From: Alphaproteobacteria bacterium | Lineage (GTDB): Bacteria; Pseudomonadota; Alphaproteobacteria; ATCC43930; CGMCC-115725 | Direction: 5' to 3' | DNA length: 6,260 bases | NCBI GenBank assembly: GCA_030039975.1 | Contig: JASHUO010000200.1 | Coordinates: forward strand, 1-6,260 | Part shown: positions 1-4,844 of the stretch, piece after piece | Position numbering within the stretch: position 1 is the first letter of the stretch | Layout of the letters: each line of letters opens with the position of its first letter | Translations under genes and position numbers: made by a program | The notes under the pieces: model-generated | Databases searched by the model: none | What the model was told of the DNA's origin: nothing | Seen by the model: only the letters and a program-made list of their open reading frames with translations

Positions 1-39
1 GTCGATCGGCAGCGGGCGGTAAAAGGCGACGGCTTTCAT
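1..39 (-). CDS. Probable zinc-type alcohol dehydrogenase, N-terminus only
   Basis: The reverse strand from an ATG at 39 to the window edge reads MKAVAFYRPLPID. This resembles the opening of zinc-binding alcohol dehydrogenase / quinone-oxidoreductase-like proteins of the MDR superfamily, which often begin MKAVG or MKAVA followed by a short strand and PID. A clear GGGAGG ribosome site (reverse complement of 46-51) lies six bases before the ATG, which supports the start. Only 13 codons are visible, so no catalytic zinc or NAD(P)H-binding motif can be checked. The family call rests on the N-terminal pattern alone and is tentative. That a gene starts here is fairly secure. It is transcribed away from the cupin gene at 170, so 40-169 is a divergent promoter region. 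Confidence 0.55.
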   Translation of the reverse strand, partial: MKAVAFYRPLPID

Positions 40-151
40 CGGCAACCTCCCGTCTCTGGCTCGCCGGCAGCCTAGCGGAGGCGGGTGAGCGCCGCCACCA
101 ATCGACGCGCCTTCATCGTGCGTCGTCGCTCGCCCGAATTCATGAAACTGC

Positions 152-157
152 TATAGT
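152..157 (+). promoter_or_regulatory. Possible -10 element for the cupin/YkgJ operon
   Basis: TATAGT stands out in the GC-rich divergent gap between the dehydrogenase start and the cupin gene. A start of transcription a few bases downstream would leave only a very short leader before the ATG at 170 or 182. I see no convincing -35 box at the proper spacing, so this is a weak call based on composition and position. Confidence 0.25.
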
Positions 158-169
158 AGGGCGCTGGAG

Positions 170-571
170 ATGCTGATACCCATGAACAAGCCTCACCTTG
201 AATTCCATCGGCTGGACATGAGCGCGGGCTGGGCTACGCCCGAAGGGTATCCGCCGGGCATCCAGCAGAAGATCCTGGCGAGCGATCTCGACGAGCAGCG
301 CAAAAGCGGCAGCCGCACGCGGCTGTTGCGCTTTGCGCCCGGCGTCTACACCACGGCGCCTTTCGTCCACGATCACTGGGAAGAGGTCTACCTGATCTCG
401 GGCGATCTCACCGTCGGCAACGACGCGGCGGGTAAAGGCGGCCAAGGCTTCGAGGCGCCAACCTATGCCTGCCGGCCGCCGGGCATCCGCCACGGCCCGT
501 TCAAATCAGACGGCGGCTGCCTGCTCCTCGAGATCCATTATTACGACGAGAGCCGCCCCCAAGCCGGGTGA
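170..571 (+). CDS. Small single-domain cupin protein
   Basis: This 133-residue protein carries both cupin motifs. Motif 1 runs from about G58 to G78 and contains the metal-ligand pair H67-x-H69, acidic residues at 71-72, and the LISG turn. Motif 2 is PPGIRHGPF around 103-111, with H108 as the third histidine. Cupins of this length fold as one beta-barrel, usually binding a metal and acting as a small-molecule dioxygenase, isomerase or sensor. The substrate here cannot be told, and the closest general resemblance is to ChrR-type cupins. No signal peptide is visible, so it is probably cytosolic. Two starts compete: ATG at 170, and ATG at 182 (MNKPHLEF), which lies 12 bases after a GGAG. The stop overlaps the GTG start of the next gene, which implies coupled translation. 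Confidence 0.85.
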   Translation: MLIPMNKPHLEFHRLDMSAGWATPEGYPPGIQQKILASDLDEQRKSGSRTRLLRFAPGVYTTAPFVHDHWEEVYLISGDLTVGNDAAGKGGQGFEAPTYACRPPGIRHGPFKSDGGCLLLEIHYYDESRPQAG

Positions 572-978
572 CGACGGCCTCACAAGCGAGTGCTCCTGTG
601 ACTGCGCAAAAGCCTCTCGACTGCCTCAAATGCCCCGCCCTCTGCTGCCGGATGGCGGGATATGTCGAAGTGACCGGCCACGATATCCGCCGCCTCGCCA
701 AGCATCTCGGCCTCACCCCCGCGCAATTCGAGGCCAAGCACATCGTCGAAGTGACCCGCCGCGGCAAGAAGCGCATCAAGGATGCCGATCGGACCTGCCA
801 GTTCCTGGCGGCCGATCGTAGCTGCACCGTCTATGAGGCGCGGCCCAAGGATTGCCGCGGCTATGTCTGCTGGGACCAGGACGACATGACCGTCTATGGG
901 TTCGCCAAATTCCTGCAGATGCCGGTGGCAAAGCTGCGCAAGGCCGAGGCCGAGGAAGACGCGGCGGAGAAGAAGTAG
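568..978 (+). CDS. YkgJ-type cysteine-cluster protein
   Basis: This 136-residue protein has the signature of the YkgJ / CxxCxxCC family (putative zinc or iron-sulfur binding). The N-terminal cluster is C19-x2-C22-x3-C26-C27. It is followed by C77, C86, C96 and C101, within a TVYEARPKDCRGYVC segment typical of the family. Eight cysteines could hold one or two metal centres. The molecular function of the family is not established. The start is GTG at 568, sharing bases with the cupin TGA (GTGA). A second GTG at 598 would also keep every cysteine. The C-terminal tail from about residue 120 is Lys/Glu/Ala-rich and probably helical. Overlap with the cupin gene indicates one transcript, but no joint function can be derived from that. 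Confidence 0.88.
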   Translation: MTTASQASAPVTAQKPLDCLKCPALCCRMAGYVEVTGHDIRRLAKHLGLTPAQFEAKHIVEVTRRGKKRIKDADRTCQFLAADRSCTVYEARPKDCRGYVCWDQDDMTVYGFAKFLQMPVAKLRKAEAEEDAAEKK

Positions 979-1034
979 CCAGCCGAGGCTGCCACACCGG
1001 CAGCGGCGCGCTCCGGGGCTATCGCAGGAGGATG

Positions 1035-1119
1035 CACCACGGAGGCACGGAGATCACGGAGAAGGGAAGAATGGCGCGCTTCGCGCGCCAAACGCCTAAT
1101 CTCCGTGTCCTCCGTGGTG
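1035..1119. repeat. Interrupted palindrome of the CACGGAG family
   Basis: The left arm 1035-1054 and right arm 1099-1119 are reverse complements, with a single extra base in the right arm and otherwise complete pairing over 20 bp. The heptamer CACGGAG occurs three times on the left (1038, 1046, 1055) and twice in reverse complement on the right (1101, 1110). The loop contains a second perfect hairpin. Translated, the left arm gives HHGGTEITEKG and the right arm NLRVLRG, peptides that recur as spurious proteins in many genomes because this intergenic repeat type is widespread (from general knowledge). It lies between the convergent YkgJ and phasin genes and might end transcription from both sides, although no U-tract is present. 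Confidence 0.85.
1072..1090. repeat. Perfect GC hairpin nested inside the palindrome
   Basis: TGGCGCGC at 1072-1079 pairs with GCGCGCCA at 1083-1090 around a three-base loop (TTC). It sits inside the loop of the larger 1035-1119 palindrome, so a transcript of either strand could fold into a long stem capped by a second stable stem. Confidence 0.85.
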
Positions 1120-1171
1120 ACCCTATATTTTCTGCCGCGGGCGTAACCTTACACCCGCCGAGTGGCCTGCC

Positions 1172-1594
1172 TCAGGCGGCAACGCGGCTGGACGGTGGGG
1201 CCGAGCCGGGCCAGCTCGCCAACCCGGCGAGCAATTGCTGCAGCCTGGTCGCTTCGTCGAAATATTGCTTCATCGCCGTTTCGGCGAAGTGCTGCTGACA
1301 GGCGAAGGCCTCTTCGACGCTCCGGCAGGAAGCAAGCCGCATCCATGCCTCGGCATCCTCTTGCAGCCGCTGCTGGGTGAAGCGCGCGATCTCTTGTGAC
1401 AGTTCCGTCATGCCGCTCAGCCACTGCCCCATCACCTGACTGCCGGCCGCCATCGTCGGTGCGCTCGCCTCGGCGGACGCGCTCATCTCGGCCGGCATGC
1501 TCGGCTCGGTCGACAGGCTTGGCTCGGCGGCGGCCGCTGTCGCGGCTTTGCGCCGGCGCGGGGTCGGCGTCGGCGCGGCCTCAATGTCGCTCAT
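1172..1594 (-). CDS. Phasin-like protein
   Basis: This 140-residue protein has two parts. Residues 1-50 are low-complexity Ala/Pro/Ser/Glu with a basic RRRK patch at 13-16. Residues about 52-126 form an amphipathic helical region with the phasin pattern LSQEIARFTQQRLQEDAEAW, then ASCRSVEEAFACQQHFAETAMKQY, then a final helix. Phasins coat polyhydroxyalkanoate granules and control their size and number. Related proteins in Alphaproteobacteria may serve other roles. The ATG is preceded at six bases by GGAGG (reverse complement of 1601-1605), which fixes the start. No PHA synthase or depolymerase gene is in view, so the granule role is inferred from the family alone. The gene is monocistronic in this window and convergent with YkgJ. 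Confidence 0.8.
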   Translation of the reverse strand: MSDIEAAPTPTPRRRKAATAAAAEPSLSTEPSMPAEMSASAEASAPTMAAGSQVMGQWLSGMTELSQEIARFTQQRLQEDAEAWMRLASCRSVEEAFACQQHFAETAMKQYFDEATRLQQLLAGLASWPGSAPPSSRVAA

Positions 1595-1659
1595 CTCTTG
1601 CCTCCAGTTTCTGATAACGATCCGAAAGTCGAGCGCGCCCCGGTGCGTCTCGCATTGAT

Positions 1660-1860
1660 CTACCGCAATCCCGGCGCGGGCAAGCCGTCGAGGAAGCGAT
1701 CGACCATACGAGCGGGGCCCAGCTCGCCGATCTCGGCGAAGCTATACTGCGCGCGGATCATCAGCTTGTCGACGGCGATCCGTCGAGCAAGATCGATCGG
1801 CGTCGCCGAGAGGCAGATCCACGAGGCGGCGGGCGCCCGTAAAGCGATAGTGACCGGCAT
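1660..1860 (-). CDS. Possible small ORF in the phasin upstream gap, unrecognised
   Basis: The 336-base gap between the phasin start and the start chosen for the next plus-strand gene holds a minus-strand frame of 66 codons from ATG at 1860 (a GTG sits one codon earlier). Its codons look coding: mostly G/C at third positions, with natural-looking stretches such as RRIAVDKLMIRAQYSFAEIG. The plus-strand frame over the same bases is Arg/Ser/Ile-rich and looks like a shadow. There is no good ribosome site and I recognise no domain. It may be a real small protein, the remains of a longer gene, or chance in GC-rich DNA. If real, it would lie 65 bases upstream of the phasin and could share its transcript. 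Confidence 0.25.
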   Translation of the reverse strand: MPVTIALRAPAASWICLSATPIDLARRIAVDKLMIRAQYSFAEIGELGPARMVDRFLDGLPAPGLR

Positions 1861-1930
1861 CACAGCGCCACCAGCGCGGCCACCACAGATGAAATGCCGA
1901 CGGCTTCAACCTGATGATGACGGCGCGACG

Positions 1931-2383
1931 ATGGGCGACAATCACAAATACGGGAACTCCACGATCCCCGAACTCGCGCGCGACCTCGCCCGCGACGGTG
2001 ATCTCTCCGTGTCCGAAGCTGAGGTCACGCGACTCGGCAGCCGCGCTGAACTCTACCCGCGGCTCACCAATGACGATCTCTGGCGGCTCGCCGGCGCGCT
2101 GCACGATCGCGCGGACGGCGCCTATGCCGATACCGAAAGGGAGAAAGCGGACGCCGACCGGTACTTCATGAGCCTGCGCCGCGACGCGCTCGATGTCGAA
2201 GCTGAGATCGATCGCCGCGCCAGCGAGGCCTACGCCCATCTGACCGACGATGAGCTGCGGAGCCGCTTCAACGACCTCTCGATCACGCGCGACAGTTTGA
2301 GCTCCACCGATGGCGCGCGCCCCGCCATCGCGCATCGCTGGGCAGAAGCCGCCCGCGCGCTGATGCAGCGCCACCCGAAGTGA
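1931..2383 (+). CDS. Hypothetical protein with an internal duplication
   Basis: I do not recognise this 150-residue, highly charged, probably helical and soluble protein. Two segments 59 residues apart match: around 40-57 (E-L-Y-P-R-LTNDDLWRL) and 99-116 (E-A-Y-A-H-LTDDELRSRF). Each is followed by a charged helix, so the protein may be two copies of a small helical unit. There is no signal peptide or membrane segment. The frame is open much further upstream, to 1598, but that part has shadow-like composition. I therefore chose ATG 1931, after which codon use becomes regular. ATG 1889 is an alternative, and neither has a strong ribosome site. The gene stands alone, convergent with the secreted-protein gene ending at 2567. 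Confidence 0.65.
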   Translation: MGDNHKYGNSTIPELARDLARDGDLSVSEAEVTRLGSRAELYPRLTNDDLWRLAGALHDRADGAYADTEREKADADRYFMSLRRDALDVEAEIDRRASEAYAHLTDDELRSRFNDLSITRDSLSSTDGARPAIAHRWAEAARALMQRHPK

Positions 2384-2450
2384 TCCCACGGAAATAGCTC
2401 CCATCGATGAAGCGGTAGACTAAACACACGTCGACGGGAGATCTTCGCCT

Positions 2451-2530
2451 TGCCCGCGAAAGCGGGCATCCAGGATGCTTCAGCCCCGATGTGCGGAGCG
2501 CGTGGCTCTGGATTCCCGCTTTCGCAGGAA
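2451..2530. repeat. Inverted-repeat element of the CCCGCGAAAGCGGG type
   Basis: Arms 2451-2473 and 2508-2530 are reverse complements at 20 of 23 positions, separated by 34 bases. The left arm is itself a hairpin, TGCCCGC and GCGGGCA around a GAAA loop (2451-2468). In translation the arms give PAKAGIQ and LWIPAFAGKAGTQ, peptides often seen in spurious gene calls because this repeat is abundant and dispersed in many proteobacterial intergenic regions (general knowledge). It fills most of the gap between the convergent genes ending at 2383 and 2567. It could be a non-autonomous mobile repeat (REP or MITE type) or a processed bidirectional terminator. No target-site duplication was identified. 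Confidence 0.8.
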
Positions 2531-2566
2531 AGGCGGGAACTCAGCCAGGGATCGCAGCCGCCGCCC

Positions 2567-2827
2567 TCAACGCGGCGGGTTTGTGCGGTTGGCTTCGTCC
2601 TGCGGGCAGCCGGGTCGCGGTTTGGGGCCGCGGCGGTCTTTGGGGACTTTGCAGTTGTCGACGCGCTGCTCGTCGCTGGCCTTGTCGCTGAGACGCTCTT
2701 TGAGGGTTTCTGCCGCGGCGCGATGCCCGGAGGGCGGCGGCTGGTCGGGCGGCGCCTGACCGGAAGCGCTCGCCGTGAGAAGGCCGAGAGCCAGGACGAT
2801 CGGCAGGGCGCCGCTCTTGCCGGACAT
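2567..2827 (-). CDS. Small secreted protein of unknown function
   Basis: This 86-residue protein starts at an ATG with GGAGG (reverse complement of 2834-2838) six bases upstream. Residues 1-23 look like a Sec signal peptide: K4, a hydrophobic core ALPIVLALGLLTA at 7-19, and small residues near a probable cleavage site after A21 or G23. The mature part is Pro-rich at first, then has a charged helix (ETLKERLSDKASDEQR). It ends in a basic proline/arginine segment with two cysteines, C59 and C74, around DNCKVPKDRRGPKPRPGC. These could form a disulfide in the periplasm. I recall similar SDEQRVDNC-KVP small exported proteins in Hyphomicrobiales, but know no function. The frame stays open upstream to 3211, but the ribosome site and signal peptide settle the start. 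Confidence 0.75.
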   Translation of the reverse strand: MSGKSGALPIVLALGLLTASASGQAPPDQPPPSGHRAAAETLKERLSDKASDEQRVDNCKVPKDRRGPKPRPGCPQDEANRTNPPR

Positions 2828-2916
2828 GGGAAGCCTCCGGAGCTGACCTCTGGGCCATGCTGTCACGGCCGGCGCAGGCGGGCTATCCGGATTGAGCCGC
2901 CATCGGCCGCGGAACC

Positions 2917-2966
2917 ATTCGCGTCCTTGGCCGTTGTCGCCCAGGGTGCCTGACAACAACGCGAAT
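2917..2966. repeat. Nested inverted repeat in a divergent promoter region
   Basis: ATTCGCGT (2917-2924) pairs with ACGCGAAT (2959-2966). Inside it GTTGTC (2933-2938) pairs with GACAAC (2952-2957). The nested arms lie between the divergent secreted-protein gene (start 2827) and the membrane microprotein (start 3007), where an operator or a 5' UTR structure would be expected. No regulator can be named. Confidence 0.4.
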
Positions 2967-3006
2967 ACGCGGAAAACGGGCGCCATACGACCGATGGTGG
3001 GCACTG

Positions 3007-3126
3007 ATGGGAGAGTTGCTCTACCGCCGCATACCCTTCGCCGTGCTGGCCGCGCTGGCGCTGTGGTTGATGGTGATTTTACTGCTGATTGCCGGGGACG
3101 ATTTCCTCGCCGCCGCCGGGTGGTGA
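3007..3126 (+). CDS. 39-residue single-pass membrane microprotein
   Basis: ATG 3007 opens a 39-codon frame ending in TGA at 3124-3126. The product begins MGELLYRR, then has one continuous hydrophobic stretch from about residue 9 to 29 (IPFAVLAALALWLMVILLLI), and ends with a short acidic-then-neutral tail, GDDFLAAAGW. The basic YRR before the span and GDD after it predict an N-in, C-out topology by the positive-inside rule. A purine-rich GGTGGG at 2997-3002 lies just upstream as a modest ribosome site. The frame is too short for usual gene-length cutoffs. I do not recognise a family. The clean polarity and G/C third-position codons favour a real gene over chance, but a non-coding origin cannot be excluded. 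Confidence 0.5.
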   Translation: MGELLYRRIPFAVLAALALWLMVILLLIAGDDFLAAAGW

Positions 3127-3185
3127 GGGCTCCGCACCGTAGCTGCCGAGCGGGCTGGTCGGCGGGGCCGGGTGCCCGCGCCCGG

Positions 3186-3719
3186 TCATAGGGGCGGAAC
3201 GATCTCGACATCGGCGGCGGTAAAATGCGCGGCGCCCCATTCTCCTGCGATCGGCGCGTAGCCGTACTGGAGCGTCAGGACGGCAAGGATCATGTTTACG
3301 TCGAGGTCATTGTCGGACAGCGGGAGGGATAGCCGGTTGGCGATGAGGTCCGTCCGTTTCTCGGTCAGGTAGCGGCTGCGCGTGAAGATCGGCTGCGCCG
3401 CGATGCAGACGGTCCGGTGCTGGGCGACAATGGTTTCTCCGCGCGGACCATCAAACAGCTCATCAGCGTAATTTCTGGTGTAGTCGCGACCGAAGGCATT
3501 GACCAGGGTCGTGCCGACCACGCGATATCGAGATCGACCATCGGGCATGATCTGGACAAGCTCGATATGCGGCAAAAGCTTCGGGATTTCGATGGGATCA
3601 ATGTCTCGGCGCGCCGGCATAGACCGGCCCGCCCGCTTCGACTGCCAGTAGGCAAGCGCCTCGGCGAGGACCGGATCGGCTCGATAGTCGTATTTCGTCT
3701 CGTCCTGCATCGGCGACAT
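3186..3719 (-). CDS. PAS_5-type domain protein, copy 2
   Basis: From ATG 3719 this encodes 177 residues that match the alphaproteobacterial PAS_5 family along their whole length. Recognisable blocks, in order, are YDYRADPVLAEALAYW, MPARRDIDPIEIPKLLPHIEL, SRYRVVGTTLVNAFGRDYTR, a RSRYLT segment, and the closing LPLSDNDLDVNMILAVLT. Such proteins are essentially one PAS fold with no output domain, thought to sense a ligand or act through partners. The function of this one is unknown. GTG 3725 and ATG 3710 are alternative starts. I prefer 3719 because its upstream GCGAATG aligns with GCGAATACGTG at the start of copy 1. It is a diverged tandem duplicate of the gene at 3900-4436 and is separated from it by about 180 bases. 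Confidence 0.85.
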   Translation of the reverse strand: MSPMQDETKYDYRADPVLAEALAYWQSKRAGRSMPARRDIDPIEIPKLLPHIELVQIMPDGRSRYRVVGTTLVNAFGRDYTRNYADELFDGPRGETIVAQHRTVCIAAQPIFTRSRYLTEKRTDLIANRLSLPLSDNDLDVNMILAVLTLQYGYAPIAGEWGAAHFTAADVEIVPPL

Positions 3720-3762
3720 TCGCACCCACGGATGTGCCCAACATATAGGCTACCTTGGCTGA

Positions 3763-3773
3763 GTAAATGATTG
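3763..3773 (-). promoter_or_regulatory. Shared 11-base motif upstream of PAS copy 2
   Basis: On the minus strand this reads CAATCATTTAC, 43 bases before the ATG at 3719. The same 11 bases occur 47 bases before the start of PAS copy 1, and each is followed within a few bases by CTCAG. It may be a promoter or operator element kept after duplication. It could also simply be undiverged duplicated sequence. Confidence 0.35.
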
Positions 3774-3899
3774 CTGAAGCGCGGCCCAATAATCGTGCAG
3801 CAACGCGCATGATGATCGTCGCGCGTTATGGACCAGGATCGAAGGTGAATATCCGCTAGACCAGTAGATCGAATGATCTGGCGCAGGCCAAGACGGCGC

Positions 3900-4436
3900 T
3901 TAATTTGCGTCGACCATTTCGATATCCGAGCCGGCGAGGCGCGCAGCCCCGCCCCATGCGCCTGCAATCGAGGCGACAGCCGCGAATTCAAAGGTGAGAG
4001 CGCCGAGGATCATATTCACGTCAAGACTATCCGCCGAGAGCGGAAGGTAAAGCCGATTGGCGACAAGAGTTAGGCCGCGGGGCGTCTCGTAGCGGCTGCG
4101 CATGAATGCCGGCTGTCGCGTGACTTTCACGATCTCATAAACTTCAAGGATATTCCGCGCCCGCGCGCCCTCGAAAAATTCGTCCGCGTATTGCCGGGTG
4201 TAGTCGGAGCCATAGGCATTGACGAGCTCCGAGCCGACAAGGCGAAAGCGGTAGCGACCATCAACAATCTCGATCAATTGCAAGTTCGGCAGAAGCGTCG
4301 GCACTTCCACGGGGTCAATGTCGCGGCGCGCCGGCATAAAGCGCTTTCCGCGCTTCGCGCGCCAATAGCCGAGCGCCGCTCCCAATATCGGATCGGCGCT
4401 ATAGTCGTAGCTGCCCCGAGAAGCGTGTATCGCCAC
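3900..4436 (-). CDS. PAS_5-type domain protein, copy 1
   Basis: This encodes 178 residues, starting at GTG 4436 because no ATG lies between that codon and the conserved YDYSADPILGAALGYW block (10-25). The further blocks are MPARRDIDPVEVPTLLPNLQL (34-54), RYRFRLVGSELVNAYGSDYTR (61-81), the YADEFFEG segment, RSRYETPRG (113-121) and LPLSADSLDVNMILGALTFEF (131-151). It follows copy 2 block for block, with most differences in the surface helix near 88-110 and in the C-terminal tail. The ribosome site is weak (GGGCG). It is first of the two in transcription order. Whether both share one transcript is unclear, because the 180-base gap has its own motif. It has a PAS fold, is cytosolic, and its ligand and partner are unknown. 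Confidence 0.87.
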   Translation of the reverse strand: MAIHASRGSYDYSADPILGAALGYWRAKRGKRFMPARRDIDPVEVPTLLPNLQLIEIVDGRYRFRLVGSELVNAYGSDYTRQYADEFFEGARARNILEVYEIVKVTRQPAFMRSRYETPRGLTLVANRLYLPLSADSLDVNMILGALTFEFAAVASIAGAWGGAARLAGSDIEMVDAN

Positions 4437-4699
4437 GTATTCGCCCGAGATTGCTTGCTCACGGCCAGATTACTGAGCCGAAGGTAAATGATTGATAAAT
4501 TGCCTGGCATCGCCCGCCAAGCCAACGGTCTTGACGTCGAAGAAGCCGGGCTCGGCGAGCGTCAGGGTAAGACTGCGGTGAGGGTGGCGAGCATCCTAGG
4601 AAAGCGGCCCGCTACCTTTCCTCTCTTCTTCCCGCATGTATCGCTGCCTGCTTTCCTTGCCAACGGTGTTACATTTGTCGCTGCGCCCTTCTGCCTCTC
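4437..4699. other. Gap without a complete gene; promoter of PAS copy 1 and coding remnants
   Basis: No complete gene is supported in this stretch. Its left part is the upstream region of PAS copy 1 and is relatively AT-rich near 4484-4500. A minus-strand frame without a start codon, ending at TAA 4470-4472, reads LAEPGFFDVKTVGLAGDARQF and may be a decayed coding fragment. From about 4613 to 4702 the plus strand is markedly pyrimidine-rich and looks non-coding in all frames. The truncated frame at 4700 begins directly after it. Confidence 0.5.
4484..4494 (-). promoter_or_regulatory. Shared 11-base motif upstream of PAS copy 1
   Basis: The minus strand reads CAATCATTTAC, 47 bases before the GTG start of the gene. 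It is identical to the element before copy 2, while the bases around it differ. Confidence 0.35.
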
Positions 4700-4834
4700 T
4701 TTGAGAGCTTCGGCACCAGCTATAACTTCAAGACCCACACCAACGCGATCCGCCGGCAACTCGCGCCCAACGAGAAGAAGCTGGCGAGGTTCTGGAAGCG
4801 GGCTGATGCGCAGGCCCGAGGGGATCGAGCTTAG
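4700..4834 (+). pseudogene. 3' end of a truncated gene, family not recognised
   Basis: A plus-strand frame reads FESFGTSYNFKTHTNAIRR, then QLAPNEKKLARFWKRADAQ, then a short tail to TAG at 4832-4834 (44 residues). It has coding-like third positions and a plausible amphipathic basic helix. Upstream, the same frame turns into cysteine- and leucine-rich sequence unlike a protein and there is no credible start codon, so the gene has lost its 5' part around 4690-4700. Its stop overlaps the AGGAGG of the next gene, as in a tight operon, which suggests both once belonged to one transcription unit. The basic helix would suit a nucleic-acid-binding protein, but I do not assign a family. Confidence 0.45.
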
Positions 4835-4838
4835 GAGG
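4833..4838 (+). promoter_or_regulatory. Perfect Shine-Dalgarno AGGAGG deciding a CTG start
   Basis: AGGAGG overlaps the TAG stop of the preceding frame and stands six bases before CTG at 4845. No ATG, GTG or TTG lies at a usable distance. The next in-frame ATG (4872) is 33 bases away and has no comparable site. Confidence 0.6.
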
Positions 4839-4844
4839 AAAGCC

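Noticed and set aside
1164..1178. GCCTG/CAGGC hairpin at the phasin stop as a terminator
   Set aside because: The stem is five pairs, overlaps the stop codon and lacks a T-run.
852..1298. Plus-strand frame containing HHGGTEITEKG and NLRVLRG
   Set aside because: This is translation of the intergenic palindrome and parts of two neighbouring genes, a known type of spurious gene call.
1598..1930. N-terminal extension of the plus-strand protein back to 1598
   Set aside because: The first 111 codons give an Arg/Ser/Ile-rich sequence unlike the rest, with no ribosome site, and overlap a more coding-like frame on the other strand.
2450..2953. Plus-strand frame beginning in the second repeat
   Set aside because: It starts in the repeat arm and then runs antisense to the secreted-protein gene, which has a ribosome site and signal peptide.
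3168..3185. GC hairpin CCGGG/CCCGG at the end of PAS copy 2 as a terminator
   Set aside because: The stem is only five pairs and no T-run follows on either strand; GC-rich DNA gives such hairpins by chance.
2828..3211. Upstream extension of the secreted-protein frame on the minus strand
   Set aside because: The extension is Arg/Pro-rich, crosses the membrane microprotein in antisense, and would bury the signal peptide inside the protein.
3868..3882. AGATC/GATCT hairpin after PAS copy 1
   Set aside because: The stem is short and there is no T-tract, so a terminator is not supported.
4700..4834. Transposase C-terminus
   Set aside because: I considered insertion-sequence families because the frame is truncated, but no catalytic motif, terminal repeat or recognisable transposase tail is visible.
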